Positions 1 through 6,798 of a stretch of DNA of 19,740 nucleotides are shown here, piece by piece. The notes under the pieces were generated by a model. That model did no database searches and was not told the DNA's origin. It saw only the letters and a program-made list of their open reading frames with translations. Location: assembly GCA_963579025.1 (NCBI GenBank), contig CAUZFZ010000175.1:1-19740 (forward strand), in the 5' to 3' direction. The stretch comes from CAUZFZ01 sp963579025. GTDB lineage: Bacteria > Planctomycetota > Planctomycetia > Planctomycetales > Planctomycetaceae. Within the stretch, counting starts at the first letter, position 1, and every line of letters begins with the position of its first letter. The position numbers and the translations under genes are program-made.

Positions 1-26
1 CGTATTTCCAAAGTCGAATAACCGTT

Positions 27-41
27 CTCGCTCATAGCGAG
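27..41 (-). terminator. Possible hairpin downstream of the first gene
   Basis: CTCGCT (27-32) and AGCGAG (36-41) are perfect inverted arms around a 3-base loop. On the minus strand they start about 15 bases after the stop codon at 57-59. No T-tract follows, so it is a weak terminator candidate at best. Confidence 0.2.
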
Positions 42-56
42 CGGCTTATCGCAAAT

Positions 57-1319
57 CTAACAACTCGACTCTATATCAATGTTGCGCTTTTTTTGCGATG
101 AGCCATAGGTCGTACTGCCGATGCTCCACACCAGCGTATCACCGAACAGCAGCGGCGACTGGCTGGGCGGTCCGCTGGGGCGGAATCGCCGGTTTGGCGG
201 ACTTTCGAATTTCGGGAATTCCCACTGCGGCTCGCCGGTCTTCGCGTCCATGACTTCCAGACCGTTCTGGAAGTTCGGGTAGAAGACTCGACCACCAGCG
301 ACCAGTGGCACACCAAACGTCCCGCGATGCTTGTGCGTCTGCAGATTATAGACCCGTGCCGGCCACGTCGTGCGCCATAGTGTTTCGCCCGTATGCGCAT
401 CCATCGCCACAATCACATCGTCGGCGACTGGCCGCCAGTGATCTTTGATCGCAGCGACCTCGACGTCATTGAGTCCCAGTTCCGCAGTCAGTTTCTGCAT
501 GCCGGCGCCCGAGTACCTGTTGCGCCACACTTCGGGGATGCTGTTCCACAGCGGCTCGAAAGAGCGATTGGGAATGTAGAAGCCGATGTAGACAACACCG
601 TCCGCATAAACCGGTGAACTTGATCCGCCGCCGGCGCGGCAACCGGCAGCACGATCGGCATAACGATCGTCGGCCGCGTTACCGTAGGACACCGGAACAG
701 CCGCCTCGCTCCGCCACAACGGCCGCGAGTTGCGCAAATCGTCAATCAGCGGAGGCCCATCCGGTGACGTGCTGAGTGTTCCAGAAGGACCGGCGAAACT
801 CGGCCAGCTCGCTGCTGCGGCGAACCTGTCGGTCCGCTGCAGGAAGGTCCCGTTCGCGTTGCCTTCCCATGACCGGTCGACGACTCCGGCGACCTTCGCC
901 GTGAACGTGCCGCCGAACGTGTCGCCTGTTCGGTCGATGGAAAAGGCAAGATCGGCCGTCAGTTGCAGTCGTCCCCGCACGTCGTAGATCCGCAGCTCCA
1001 GATCGCCGCGGATTCCGCCTTCGGTGAGCCGTGTCGTGCGCGCTTCCTGATGCATCACTTCCCAGCCGTGATCAATAAACCACCACGCCGTGAGGTCGCC
1101 GTCCCGGAACGTAAGGTGGACCGTCTGAGCTGGCTGCACTTCACGGTTCTTACCATCAAACCGCAGCCCTTCGCTGAGTTGCAGGGCAACGACGCGATAC
1201 ATCCCCGACGGACGCTCGCAATGCGGCGTCCAGTCTGTCAGCGCCATGGGAGTCCATTGCGAAAGTAGAAACAGGAGCGCGGATACCCGGGTGATCATTG
1301 TCGCGGTGACCTGTGGCAT
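57..1319 (-). CDS. Secreted PQQ-like beta-propeller protein, C-terminally short
   Basis: The protein is about 420 residues. I prefer the ATG at 1319 because GAGGAA lies 3 bases upstream; a GTG at 1358 would add 13 residues. A hydrophobic signal segment (SALLFLLSQW) follows the start. Residues about 40-165 form a beta-rich domain I do not recognise. From about residue 172 a WPSFAGPSG motif opens a PQQ-like propeller, with repeat motifs AMDAHTGETLW (about 304-314) and VMDAKTGEPQW (about 356-366). A further strand, SPLLFGDTLVWSIG, follows at about 388-401. The sequence then turns abruptly into a polar tail (QKKRNIDIESSC) and stops. Propellers of this family usually run to six to eight blades, so this one looks truncated. 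It is probably periplasmic or surface-exposed; its ligand is unknown. It lies downstream of the HEAT-repeat gene on the same strand, about 90 bases away. Confidence 0.8.
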   Translation of the reverse strand: MPQVTATMITRVSALLFLLSQWTPMALTDWTPHCERPSGMYRVVALQLSEGLRFDGKNREVQPAQTVHLTFRDGDLTAWWFIDHGWEVMHQEARTTRLTEGGIRGDLELRIYDVRGRLQLTADLAFSIDRTGDTFGGTFTAKVAGVVDRSWEGNANGTFLQRTDRFAAAASWPSFAGPSGTLSTSPDGPPLIDDLRNSRPLWRSEAAVPVSYGNAADDRYADRAAGCRAGGGSSSPVYADGVVYIGFYIPNRSFEPLWNSIPEVWRNRYSGAGMQKLTAELGLNDVEVAAIKDHWRPVADDVIVAMDAHTGETLWRTTWPARVYNLQTHKHRGTFGVPLVAGGRVFYPNFQNGLEVMDAKTGEPQWEFPKFESPPNRRFRPSGPPSQSPLLFGDTLVWSIGSTTYGSSQKKRNIDIESSC

Positions 1320-1409
1320 GACTTCCTCGTTCAACATGTCAGAGCGAGCGGGATGCACGGATTCAGCTACCGCGCGGAAGTTTGTTTAACGACTTGAAGC
1401 GTACGCCAC

Positions 1410-2252
1410 TTATGGCTTCGCTGGTCCATTGGATTCAGCATCAGCGGCCTCCAGCCGGCGCGTGATGTCCCGGGTGGCTCGGCCGGCGTACTCTCGCACG
1501 GTTTCGTTTGAGTCCCGTTCCGCCGCGTTTCTGATTGGGTCCAATATCGCTCGAAGTGTGTCCAGCTCTTTCACACGGGAAGCAAGCCAGGACAACAGGA
1601 CGGCTGCATAGCCACGTCGCCTGGGGTCTTTGTGCTTATGCGTTCGAGCAAGAGCCACGCAGCCAGTGTGCAGCAGCTTTGTATCGCTCACTCGTGTAAG
1701 AGCGTTCTTCAGTGCTCGCCCGGCGTATTCACGAACTGTCTCGTCCGGGTCATTCAGTGTGGCGGACAGCAGCATCGGGACGGACTGCTCCAGCAGCGAA
1801 TCCTGCTGTACATGTGGAATCACTCGCGAAAGCTGGACAGCACAATAGCGACGCCGCTTCGCGTCCACTTCCGTCGCGTTCAGGGCATCGATCAATGGTG
1901 CCGCGGCTCCAGCCATCACGGACGCATCGGTCACGTTCTGTAGACAATGCTGCAACGCACGGCCGGCGTATTCGCGTACTGAGGAGTAAGGATCACGAAG
2001 CGTGGCGTCGATGAGCGGCTGGATATGACGGGCCAGCGTCTTCTCGTCATCGATCTGACGAATGACGCCGGAAAGAACAACCGCCGCCGAACTGCGAACT
2101 CGACCGTCACAGTTCCGTAACAGGCGCATGAGTCCGGGAACATCCTTCGACTCCTTCAGCGCCCGTACATCCTGCGCCGGCAGCTCGGGCGAAAACATCA
2201 CGGCAGCCAGTGCTGCACAGACCCCTATGGCGGCTCGATGTCGAGTTCTCAT
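1410..2252 (-). CDS. Secreted HEAT-repeat protein
   Basis: This 280-residue protein begins with a signal peptide (RHRAAIGVCAALAAVMF, likely cut after ELPA-Q). The rest is a HEAT-type alpha solenoid. Two motif types alternate. One is R..xAAVxLSxxI, seen near residues 53-64, 134-145 and 212-224. The other is VREYAGRA, exact at 92-99, 173-180 and 252-259. The repeat unit is therefore a pair of helical hairpins of about 80 residues, present three times. HEAT solenoids are protein-binding scaffolds, so a periplasmic adaptor role is plausible but not shown. The start at 2252 directly precedes the signal peptide. The gene is read divergently from the hydrolase-peroxidase gene and probably together with the PQQ gene downstream. 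The C-terminal tail (ADAESNGPAKP) is low complexity. Confidence 0.85.
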   Translation of the reverse strand: MRTRHRAAIGVCAALAAVMFSPELPAQDVRALKESKDVPGLMRLLRNCDGRVRSSAAVVLSGVIRQIDDEKTLARHIQPLIDATLRDPYSSVREYAGRALQHCLQNVTDASVMAGAAAPLIDALNATEVDAKRRRYCAVQLSRVIPHVQQDSLLEQSVPMLLSATLNDPDETVREYAGRALKNALTRVSDTKLLHTGCVALARTHKHKDPRRRGYAAVLLSWLASRVKELDTLRAILDPIRNAAERDSNETVREYAGRATRDITRRLEAADAESNGPAKP

Positions 2253-2291
2253 GACAGCTTCTGTGCGTCATTTGCCGGACGCGTCTGAGCG

Positions 2292-2308
2292 GGTCGTCAA
2301 TCACGACC
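2292..2308. promoter_or_regulatory. Perfect 6-bp inverted repeat between divergent genes
   Basis: GGTCGT (2292-2297) and ACGACC (2303-2308) flank a 5-base spacer in the 150-base gap between the divergent HEAT-repeat (start 2252) and hydrolase (start 2403) genes. The place and symmetry would suit an operator or a transcript hairpin. There is no further evidence for function. Confidence 0.2.
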
Positions 2309-2402
2309 GACTACAGATAAACCGTTGTTGATGTTAAACCCTGTCGGACACTTGAGCAAAGGCGGTCGGTCCAGACCGTCAGCAGCTCCGGGAAGGTTTC
2401 GG

Positions 2403-3653
2403 ATGACATCGACGACAAAAGCTCTGTTCTGTCTGTTAGCAGTTTTGACTTTGCCGGTCGGCGCGCAGGAGAGAGTCACTCCGGCTCAATCACGCGGCGG
2501 TAAGGAACTGCCGGAAGCATGGGCTGAGCCTCCGGCCGCATGGAAGGACTTCCCGTTTCCCGAATGGAAGTTGCCGACAGACCTGGCAACATGGCAGCGG
2601 CAGCGAACGGGGGTGCTGCACACTGTGAACGAGTGCCTGGGCGAAATGCCGAAGCGCCCGGACCCGGAGAAAGTGAAGACACTCTCACGTGAGGATCGTG
2701 GTGACTACTGGCTCGAGCGATTCGAATTCCACAACGGAATTGACTCACTCGTGCCGGGAATCCTGTTGTTGCCCAAGACGCGTGAGCAGCGAGTACCGGC
2801 GATCATTGGGCTGCATGGACACGGAGGTTCGGCTGAAACCATTTGCAGCGACCTCGACAACGCGCAGTGTGTCGGTCCAGCGCTGGCACGCAAGGGGTAT
2901 GTCGTCGCAGCGATCGACACATACTTCTGTGGCGCCCGGAATCCGCGCGGTCGACGCGACCACGAAACGCCGGAGCGGTATCGCGGTGCGGACGAAGGCA
3001 CATTGTTTCGGATCAACCTGTGGTTTGGCCGCACGCTGTGGGGTCTCATGCATCGTGATCAGCAATGTCTGATTGATTACCTGCAGACGAGACCTGAGGT
3101 TGATCCAGACACGATCGGCGTGACTGGAATGAGTATGGGTGGAACAGGAAGCTGGTGGCTGGCCGCACTGGCTGAACGCATCATGGTTGCCGTGGGAGTC
3201 GCCGGTTTCACTCGGTACGAGCAGCTGCTCGCCATTCAAACATCCCGATTGCACGGCGTGTACTACTTCGTCCCTGGATTACTTAAGCACTTTGATACCG
3301 AGGCTGTGTATTCCCTGGTGGCGCCGCGTCCGATGCTGATGTTGTCAGGCGATCGGGACGCAGGTCTACCGCTCGCAGGTATCGAAATCCTTGAGCGAAA
3401 GCTTCAGCAGATGTATTCGCTGTACGAAAAAGCGGATGCGTTTCACAGTGTCGTCTATAGAAACACCGCCCATGAATACCTGCCGGAAATGCAGGCCGCC
3501 ATGTTGCAGTGGTTCCAGCGGCATTTGCCCGTGTCAGACAACACAGACAAGTCGGCGAGCTTCAGACGGGATTTCGAATTACCGGAGCCTCTGCCCGCCA
3601 TCCGAATTCCTCGCGACAACCCATCCACTGCCCCAAAGGTTGCACTGGGGCGG
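2403..3653 (+). CDS. Exported alpha/beta hydrolase (dienelactone hydrolase/acetyl esterase-like), N-terminal part of a hydrolase-peroxidase fusion
   Basis: The start at 2403 is chosen because GGGAAGG lies about 6 bases upstream and a clear Sec signal peptide follows (TKALFCLLAVLTLPVGAQE). The frame is open 26 codons further upstream, but that part has no sense as a signal sequence. Visible alpha/beta-hydrolase features are LHGHGG (oxyanion region), the nucleophile elbow GMSMGG with Ser244, acid candidates Asp317/Asp319 in SGDRDAG, and His357 in AHEYL. These make a full Ser-Asp-His triad. After the domain ends (MLQWFQRHLP) the same frame continues, without any new start or signal peptide, into a cytochrome c peroxidase N-terminus (IRIPRDNP...KVALGR). 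At 3651-3653 the reading must slip back one base to continue. Without the slip this frame runs out of homology and stops at 3914. The likely activity is a carboxyl-ester hydrolase; the substrate is unknown. Confidence 0.8.
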
Positions 3654-4585
3654 AACTCTTCTTCGACCCTCGGTTGTCGCGTGGAGAGCAGATCTCGTGC
3701 GCAACATGTCATGAGCCCGACAAGGGATTCAGCAATGGACAGCGGTTGGCGAAGGGAGTCGATGGACGAATGGGAAGCCGGCACGTGCCCAGCCTCATCA
3801 ATGTCGGTTACAGCACGCCACTGTTCTGGGACGGGCGAGCGACTTCGCTGGAAGAGCAGGCGCTGCTGCCGATTCAAAGTCCCGCAGAAATGGACAAGCC
3901 GCTCAACCAACTGATCGACTGGTTGAACGCTGACGCTCCGTATCGCGAACTGTTCCAGCGAGCTTTCCACGGCAACGCGACAAGCGAGCGCATTGGTCAG
4001 TCTCTGGCAGCCTACCAGCGAACGATTGTGTCGAATCGCACGCCATTTGATTTGTACCTTGATGGAAACAGAGATGCATTGTCTTCAAGTGCACAGAATG
4101 GGATGAGACTGTTCTTTGGCCGGGCTCGCTGTTCTGTCTGCCATCAGGGGTCCCGTCTTACGGACAACCGTTTTCATAACATCGGAACAGCCGACCCGGC
4201 TCTGCCAGAGGACACCGGCCGTCGCGCCGTCACACAGAAAGACAGCGACCATGGCCGGTTTCGAACTCCACAATTGAGAGAAATTGGCAGGACAGCACCC
4301 TACATGCACAACGGGAAGTTCAAGACACTGCAGCAGGTCGTTGAACACTATAATTTTGGTGGCGTCACGGATGAAGCCAATGACCATCGCGATGAGCAGC
4401 TTGAAGTGCTGTACCTGAGTGAAGACGAGGTGACAGATCTCGTCACGTTTCTTTCGGCAGGACTCACCAGTCAGACCGCCAGTCCCGAGGAAGGCACATC
4501 GTCGTTTAACGCCCGGCCGCAGGCGCCGGCTGCATGCGGGAGTCGCCTTTCCACAGGGAAGCCGGCGCCTGCGGGTGGGCGTTGA
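3653..4585 (+). CDS. Di-haem cytochrome c peroxidase (MauG/CCP family), C-terminal part of the fusion, frameshifted from the hydrolase
   Basis: This frame carries the body of a bacterial di-haem peroxidase: ELFFDPRLSR, first haem site CATCH (3698-3712), FWDGRATSLEEQAL, second haem site CSVCH (4130-4144) and RTAPYMHNGKF near the C-terminal haem. The family transfers electrons between two c-type haems, either to reduce peroxide (CCP) or to oxidise a protein substrate (MauG). It works in the periplasm after haem attachment. There is no usable start or signal peptide in this frame; its N-terminus lies in the preceding hydrolase frame. Joining the frames at 3653 gives one 727-residue protein with haem Cys433/Cys436 and Cys577/Cys580. 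The open frame back to 3509 is only a shadow of the hydrolase. The last 28 or so residues, from SSFNARPQAP, are encoded by an inverted repeat and are not family sequence. Confidence 0.8.
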   Translation, partial: ELFFDPRLSRGEQISCATCHEPDKGFSNGQRLAKGVDGRMGSRHVPSLINVGYSTPLFWDGRATSLEEQALLPIQSPAEMDKPLNQLIDWLNADAPYRELFQRAFHGNATSERIGQSLAAYQRTIVSNRTPFDLYLDGNRDALSSSAQNGMRLFFGRARCSVCHQGSRLTDNRFHNIGTADPALPEDTGRRAVTQKDSDHGRFRTPQLREIGRTAPYMHNGKFKTLQQVVEHYNFGGVTDEANDHRDEQLEVLYLSEDEVTDLVTFLSAGLTSQTASPEEGTSSFNARPQAPAACGSRLSTGKPAPAGGR

Positions 4586-4589
4586 ACGA
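4502..4589. repeat. Long imperfect inverted repeat (REP/MITE-like) that supplies the peroxidase stop codon
   Basis: The arms at 4504-4531 and 4560-4587 are 28 bases each and complementary except at three positions; two more base pairs extend the outer ends. The arms contain GCAGGCGCCGGCT and its complement, separated by 28 bases. The structure would fold into a very stable hairpin. The right arm contains the TGA at 4583-4585 that ends the peroxidase frame, and the left arm encodes NARPQAPAA. No second copy was seen in this window. It may double as a transcription terminator between the peroxidase and the YVTN gene. It looks like a dispersed palindromic element, but that is inferred from form alone. 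Confidence 0.75.
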
Positions 4590-4622
4590 TTGAGTCGACG
4601 ATCACCCGGCAGACAATCAAAT

Positions 4623-4628
4623 GGAGGT
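4623..4628 (+). promoter_or_regulatory. Strong Shine-Dalgarno site for the YVTN propeller gene
   Basis: GGAGGT lies four bases before the ATG at 4633. This decides the start in favour of 4633 over the in-frame ATG at 4621, which lies upstream of the site. Confidence 0.6.
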
Positions 4629-4632
4629 CAAC

Positions 4633-5001
4633 ATGTCCTGGAAATTACTGTTCGCTGCGGTGCTGGCCGTTATCTGTCTCACGCAGACCACCAACGCCGA
4701 AGATGAACTCAAGCATCTGCTTTACGTGACATCCCGCGACGGAGCAGGCGGGAAAGGCGGCAAGGGCATTTACGTCTATGACATGGACAATGACCACAAA
4801 CTCGTGCGATTCATCGAAATGCCTCAACTGGGAGGCACCCGAGGGTCATGCGCCTGTGCAGCGACAGACCGCATGTGCATCAGCCACAGCAACGACCGAC
4901 TTTTGTGTCTGGACCTGAAAACCGACAAAGTCGTCTGGGAACAGCAATACTCGAAAGAAGACGGCGGCGCCGATCGCATTGGAGTGACACCCGATGGAAA
5001 A
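4633..5001 (+). CDS. YVTN/PQQ-type beta-propeller protein, N-terminal segment before a frameshift
   Basis: The start at 4633 has an excellent ribosome site and a Sec signal peptide (WKLLFAAVLAVICLTQTTNAE). The following residues form early propeller strands: HLLYVTSRDG, GIYVYDMDNDHKLVRFI, RLLCLDLKTDKVVWE and GADRIGVTPDGK. Family logic requires the continuation KKLYVPSGWW, which lies in the frame one base back. The change happens inside a run of six A (4998-5003). If the ribosome does not shift, translation ends at 5079 and gives a 148-residue product without a full propeller. The gene lies 47 bases after the peroxidase stop, beyond the inverted repeat, and could be co-transcribed with it. Confidence 0.8.
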
Positions 5002-5004
5002 AAC
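4998..5004 (+). promoter_or_regulatory. Candidate -1 frameshift site A AAA AAC
   Basis: In the incoming frame the codons are GGA AAA AAC, so the heptamer A AAA AAC sits in exactly the X XXY YYZ register needed for -1 slippage. The -1 frame is the one that continues the conserved propeller. GGAG (4981-4984), 13 bases upstream, could act as an internal Shine-Dalgarno stimulator. The best downstream hairpin seen (5045-5052 with 5060-5067) is about 40 bases away, too far for a classical stimulator. A one-base deletion from an A7 run explains the data equally well. Confidence 0.35.
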
Positions 5005-5750
5005 TCTACGTGCCCAGTGGATGGTGGAGCAGTGATAGACACGTCCGGGTCGTCGACGCCGACTCGGGCGAAACACTGAGAAAGATCGAAATTGCTCCCA
5101 ATGGCGGGCTGCACAACCTCATCGTGAGCCATGACGGTCGCCGTGTGTACGTCGGTTCGACGCGATTCAACATGTTGTCGGTCATCGACACGCAGACTGA
5201 CAAAGTTATTCAGCGGGTGGGACCAATCATTGGTGTGATTCAACCGCTGACCGTGAACGGAGCGGGAACACTGGCTTTCATCAACACGCATCTTTACCGG
5301 GAAGGCCATGGTCCTGGCTTTGAACTCGGCGACCTTCGGACTGGGAAGATCCTGCATGTGGTCGGACGACCTGACCTGTCCGATCGCAAGTCACGCTGCC
5401 ACGGAATCGGTCTGACTCCGGACGAGAAAGAAGTGTGGGTCGTGGATCAGGGTTTCAAGGAACTTCACATCTTCGACAACACTGTTATGCCGCCGAAGTT
5501 CAAGCAGGCCGTGCCAATGGCTGCGAAGACTCACGGCTGGATCTGCTTCAGCCGGGATGGGCATTACGCCTGGTGCGACACAGGCGAAGTCTTCGATGCA
5601 GCTACGAAGAAACTCCTGGGTCAGTGCACCGACGAGCCTGACGGAAAGGGCAACCCCGTCACGAGCAGCAAGTTCTTCGAAGTTCACTTTCGCGGAGACG
5701 ACGCCATCTTCGCCGGTCAGCAAATGGGCGTTGGATACATCACAGAATGA
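5001..5750 (+). CDS. YVTN/PQQ-type beta-propeller protein, C-terminal segment after the frameshift
   Basis: This frame continues the propeller: KLYVPSGWW, HVRVVDADSGETLRKIEI, GLHNLIVSHDGRRVYVGST, MLSVIDTQTDKVIQRVG, GIGLTPDEKEVWVVDQG, HIFDNT, THGWICFSRDGHYAWC and FDAATKKLL. The alternating 'vspDGrrvyV' and 'vsviDtxtgkvi' strands are typical of YncE/YVTN-like proteins. Joined to the N-terminal segment at 5001, the protein is 372 residues, a normal size for a single secreted seven-bladed propeller. No enzyme motif is visible, so a binding or scaffold role is more likely. The frame is open back to 4848, but the residues before KKLYVP are a shadow of the N-terminal segment. Confidence 0.8.
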   Translation, partial: KLYVPSGWWSSDRHVRVVDADSGETLRKIEIAPNGGLHNLIVSHDGRRVYVGSTRFNMLSVIDTQTDKVIQRVGPIIGVIQPLTVNGAGTLAFINTHLYREGHGPGFELGDLRTGKILHVVGRPDLSDRKSRCHGIGLTPDEKEVWVVDQGFKELHIFDNTVMPPKFKQAVPMAAKTHGWICFSRDGHYAWCDTGEVFDAATKKLLGQCTDEPDGKGNPVTSSKFFEVHFRGDDAIFAGQQMGVGYITE

Positions 5751-5755
5751 ACATC

Positions 5756-5773
5756 GGACCGGCCCGCGGGTCC
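5756..5773. terminator. Possible bidirectional hairpin between convergent genes
   Basis: GGACC (5756-5760) and GGTCC (5769-5773) pair around a GC-rich 8-base loop, just after the YVTN stop (5750) and in the 97-base gap facing the WD40 stop (5848). No T-tract is present. Confidence 0.25.
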
Positions 5774-5847
5774 CAGACAACCTTGAACGGAATTCCAGAA
5801 GAGCGGTCGGGCATCGCTCGAAGGCATCGTCAATCGACTGGCAGAGT

Positions 5848-6798
5848 TCACTTCAACTTCCAAACTCGGATTGTTCTGTTGCTTCCGGAAACGAGGAACT
5901 GGGAATCCGGGCTGACGGCGATGCACTGAATACTGTTGCGATGCCCTTTAAGGACTGAAACCGCCTTGCCGGTATTGGTATCACAGATCCGTACCGTTCT
6001 GTCTTCGCTTGCCGAGATGATTCGCGAGCCGCATGGTGTGAACAGGACGGAGGTAATGTCCGCGGTGTGTCCTCGGAACACGCTGGCGGTTTCGCCTGTT
6101 TCGGCGTTCCAGAGTCGGACGGTCTTGTCCCAGCTTGCTGACGCGATGTGCTTGCCGTTTGGGCTGAATGCGGCCGAGGTGACTGTGGCCGTGTGACCGG
6201 TGAGTGTCCGTTCTTCCTCACCCGTCGCGGTGTCCCAGATCTTCAGTTCGTTCTCGCCGTCTCCCGTCACGATGCGCGGGCCATCGGGACTGAACGCCGC
6301 CGTTGTCACGTCGTATTCATTTCCCTGCTCCAGGGTGAGGAGTTCCTCACCGTCTTCCGCGTCCCAGATGACCAGCGTGTCGTCGGCGCTTCCGGACGCG
6401 ATGTAGTCGCCTTTGGGATCGAAGAGAACCGTCGTGATCGATTCTTCGTGCCCGGAGAACTTGAGAAGGGTCTTGCCACTTTGCGAATCGCATATTTCCA
6501 GATCGCCATCGTACGTTCCGACTGCGATTCGCTTGCCGTCCAGGCTGAAGGTAACCGCTGTCACGGCACTACCGAAACCCCGAGACGTCCGAGGCGATCC
6601 GCCGGCCTTCAGATTCCAGATCTTCAGAGTCTGGTCATCGCTTCCGGAAGCAATCCATTTGCCGTCCGGACTGATCGCCACCGACAATACCCACCGGTTG
6701 TGACCTTGCAGAACGTGCAGCGATGTAGACTCGTCGGCAACAACTCCGCCGCACAAGGCAGTACCGAACAACATCAGCATTGAAACGGCGCCGATCAT
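5848..6798 (-). CDS. Secreted WD40-repeat protein (single seven-bladed propeller)
   Basis: The ATG at 6798 overlaps the DUF1552 stop codon by four bases (ATGA), pointing to translational coupling; an upstream in-frame start at 6912 would lie inside DUF1552. The 316-residue protein starts with a signal peptide (AVSMLMLFGTALCGGVVADE). Seven WD repeats follow, each with GH (mostly), 'SPDGKxIASGS' and a closing W/C-D pair: KIWN, EICD, VIWD, KIWD, RLWN, RICD, RVWK. Blades 2 and 6 end in ICD instead of IWD. The last repeat closes the ring at the C-terminus (RVWKLK). It is a complete stand-alone propeller, likely a periplasmic protein-interaction platform for the DUF1592/DUF1552 pair it is transcribed with. 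Confidence 0.9.
   Translation of the reverse strand: MIGAVSMLMLFGTALCGGVVADESTSLHVLQGHNRWVLSVAISPDGKWIASGSDDQTLKIWNLKAGGSPRTSRGFGSAVTAVTFSLDGKRIAVGTYDGDLEICDSQSGKTLLKFSGHEESITTVLFDPKGDYIASGSADDTLVIWDAEDGEELLTLEQGNEYDVTTAAFSPDGPRIVTGDGENELKIWDTATGEEERTLTGHTATVTSAAFSPNGKHIASASWDKTVRLWNAETGETASVFRGHTADITSVLFTPCGSRIISASEDRTVRICDTNTGKAVSVLKGHRNSIQCIAVSPDSQFLVSGSNRTIRVWKLK

Noticed and set aside
88..94. Homopolymer frameshift as the cause of the short first gene
   Set aside because: The A7 run is there, but adding or removing bases leads to a stop within about 25 bases in every frame.
3645..3656. Programmed -1 frameshifting in the hydrolase-peroxidase fusion
   Set aside because: CTG GGG CGG does not allow good re-pairing of both tRNAs in the -1 frame, and no stimulator was seen; a deleted G is simpler.
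6148..6783. 211-codon plus-strand frame opposite the WD40 gene
   Set aside because: It is a periodic shadow of the WD repeats on the other strand.
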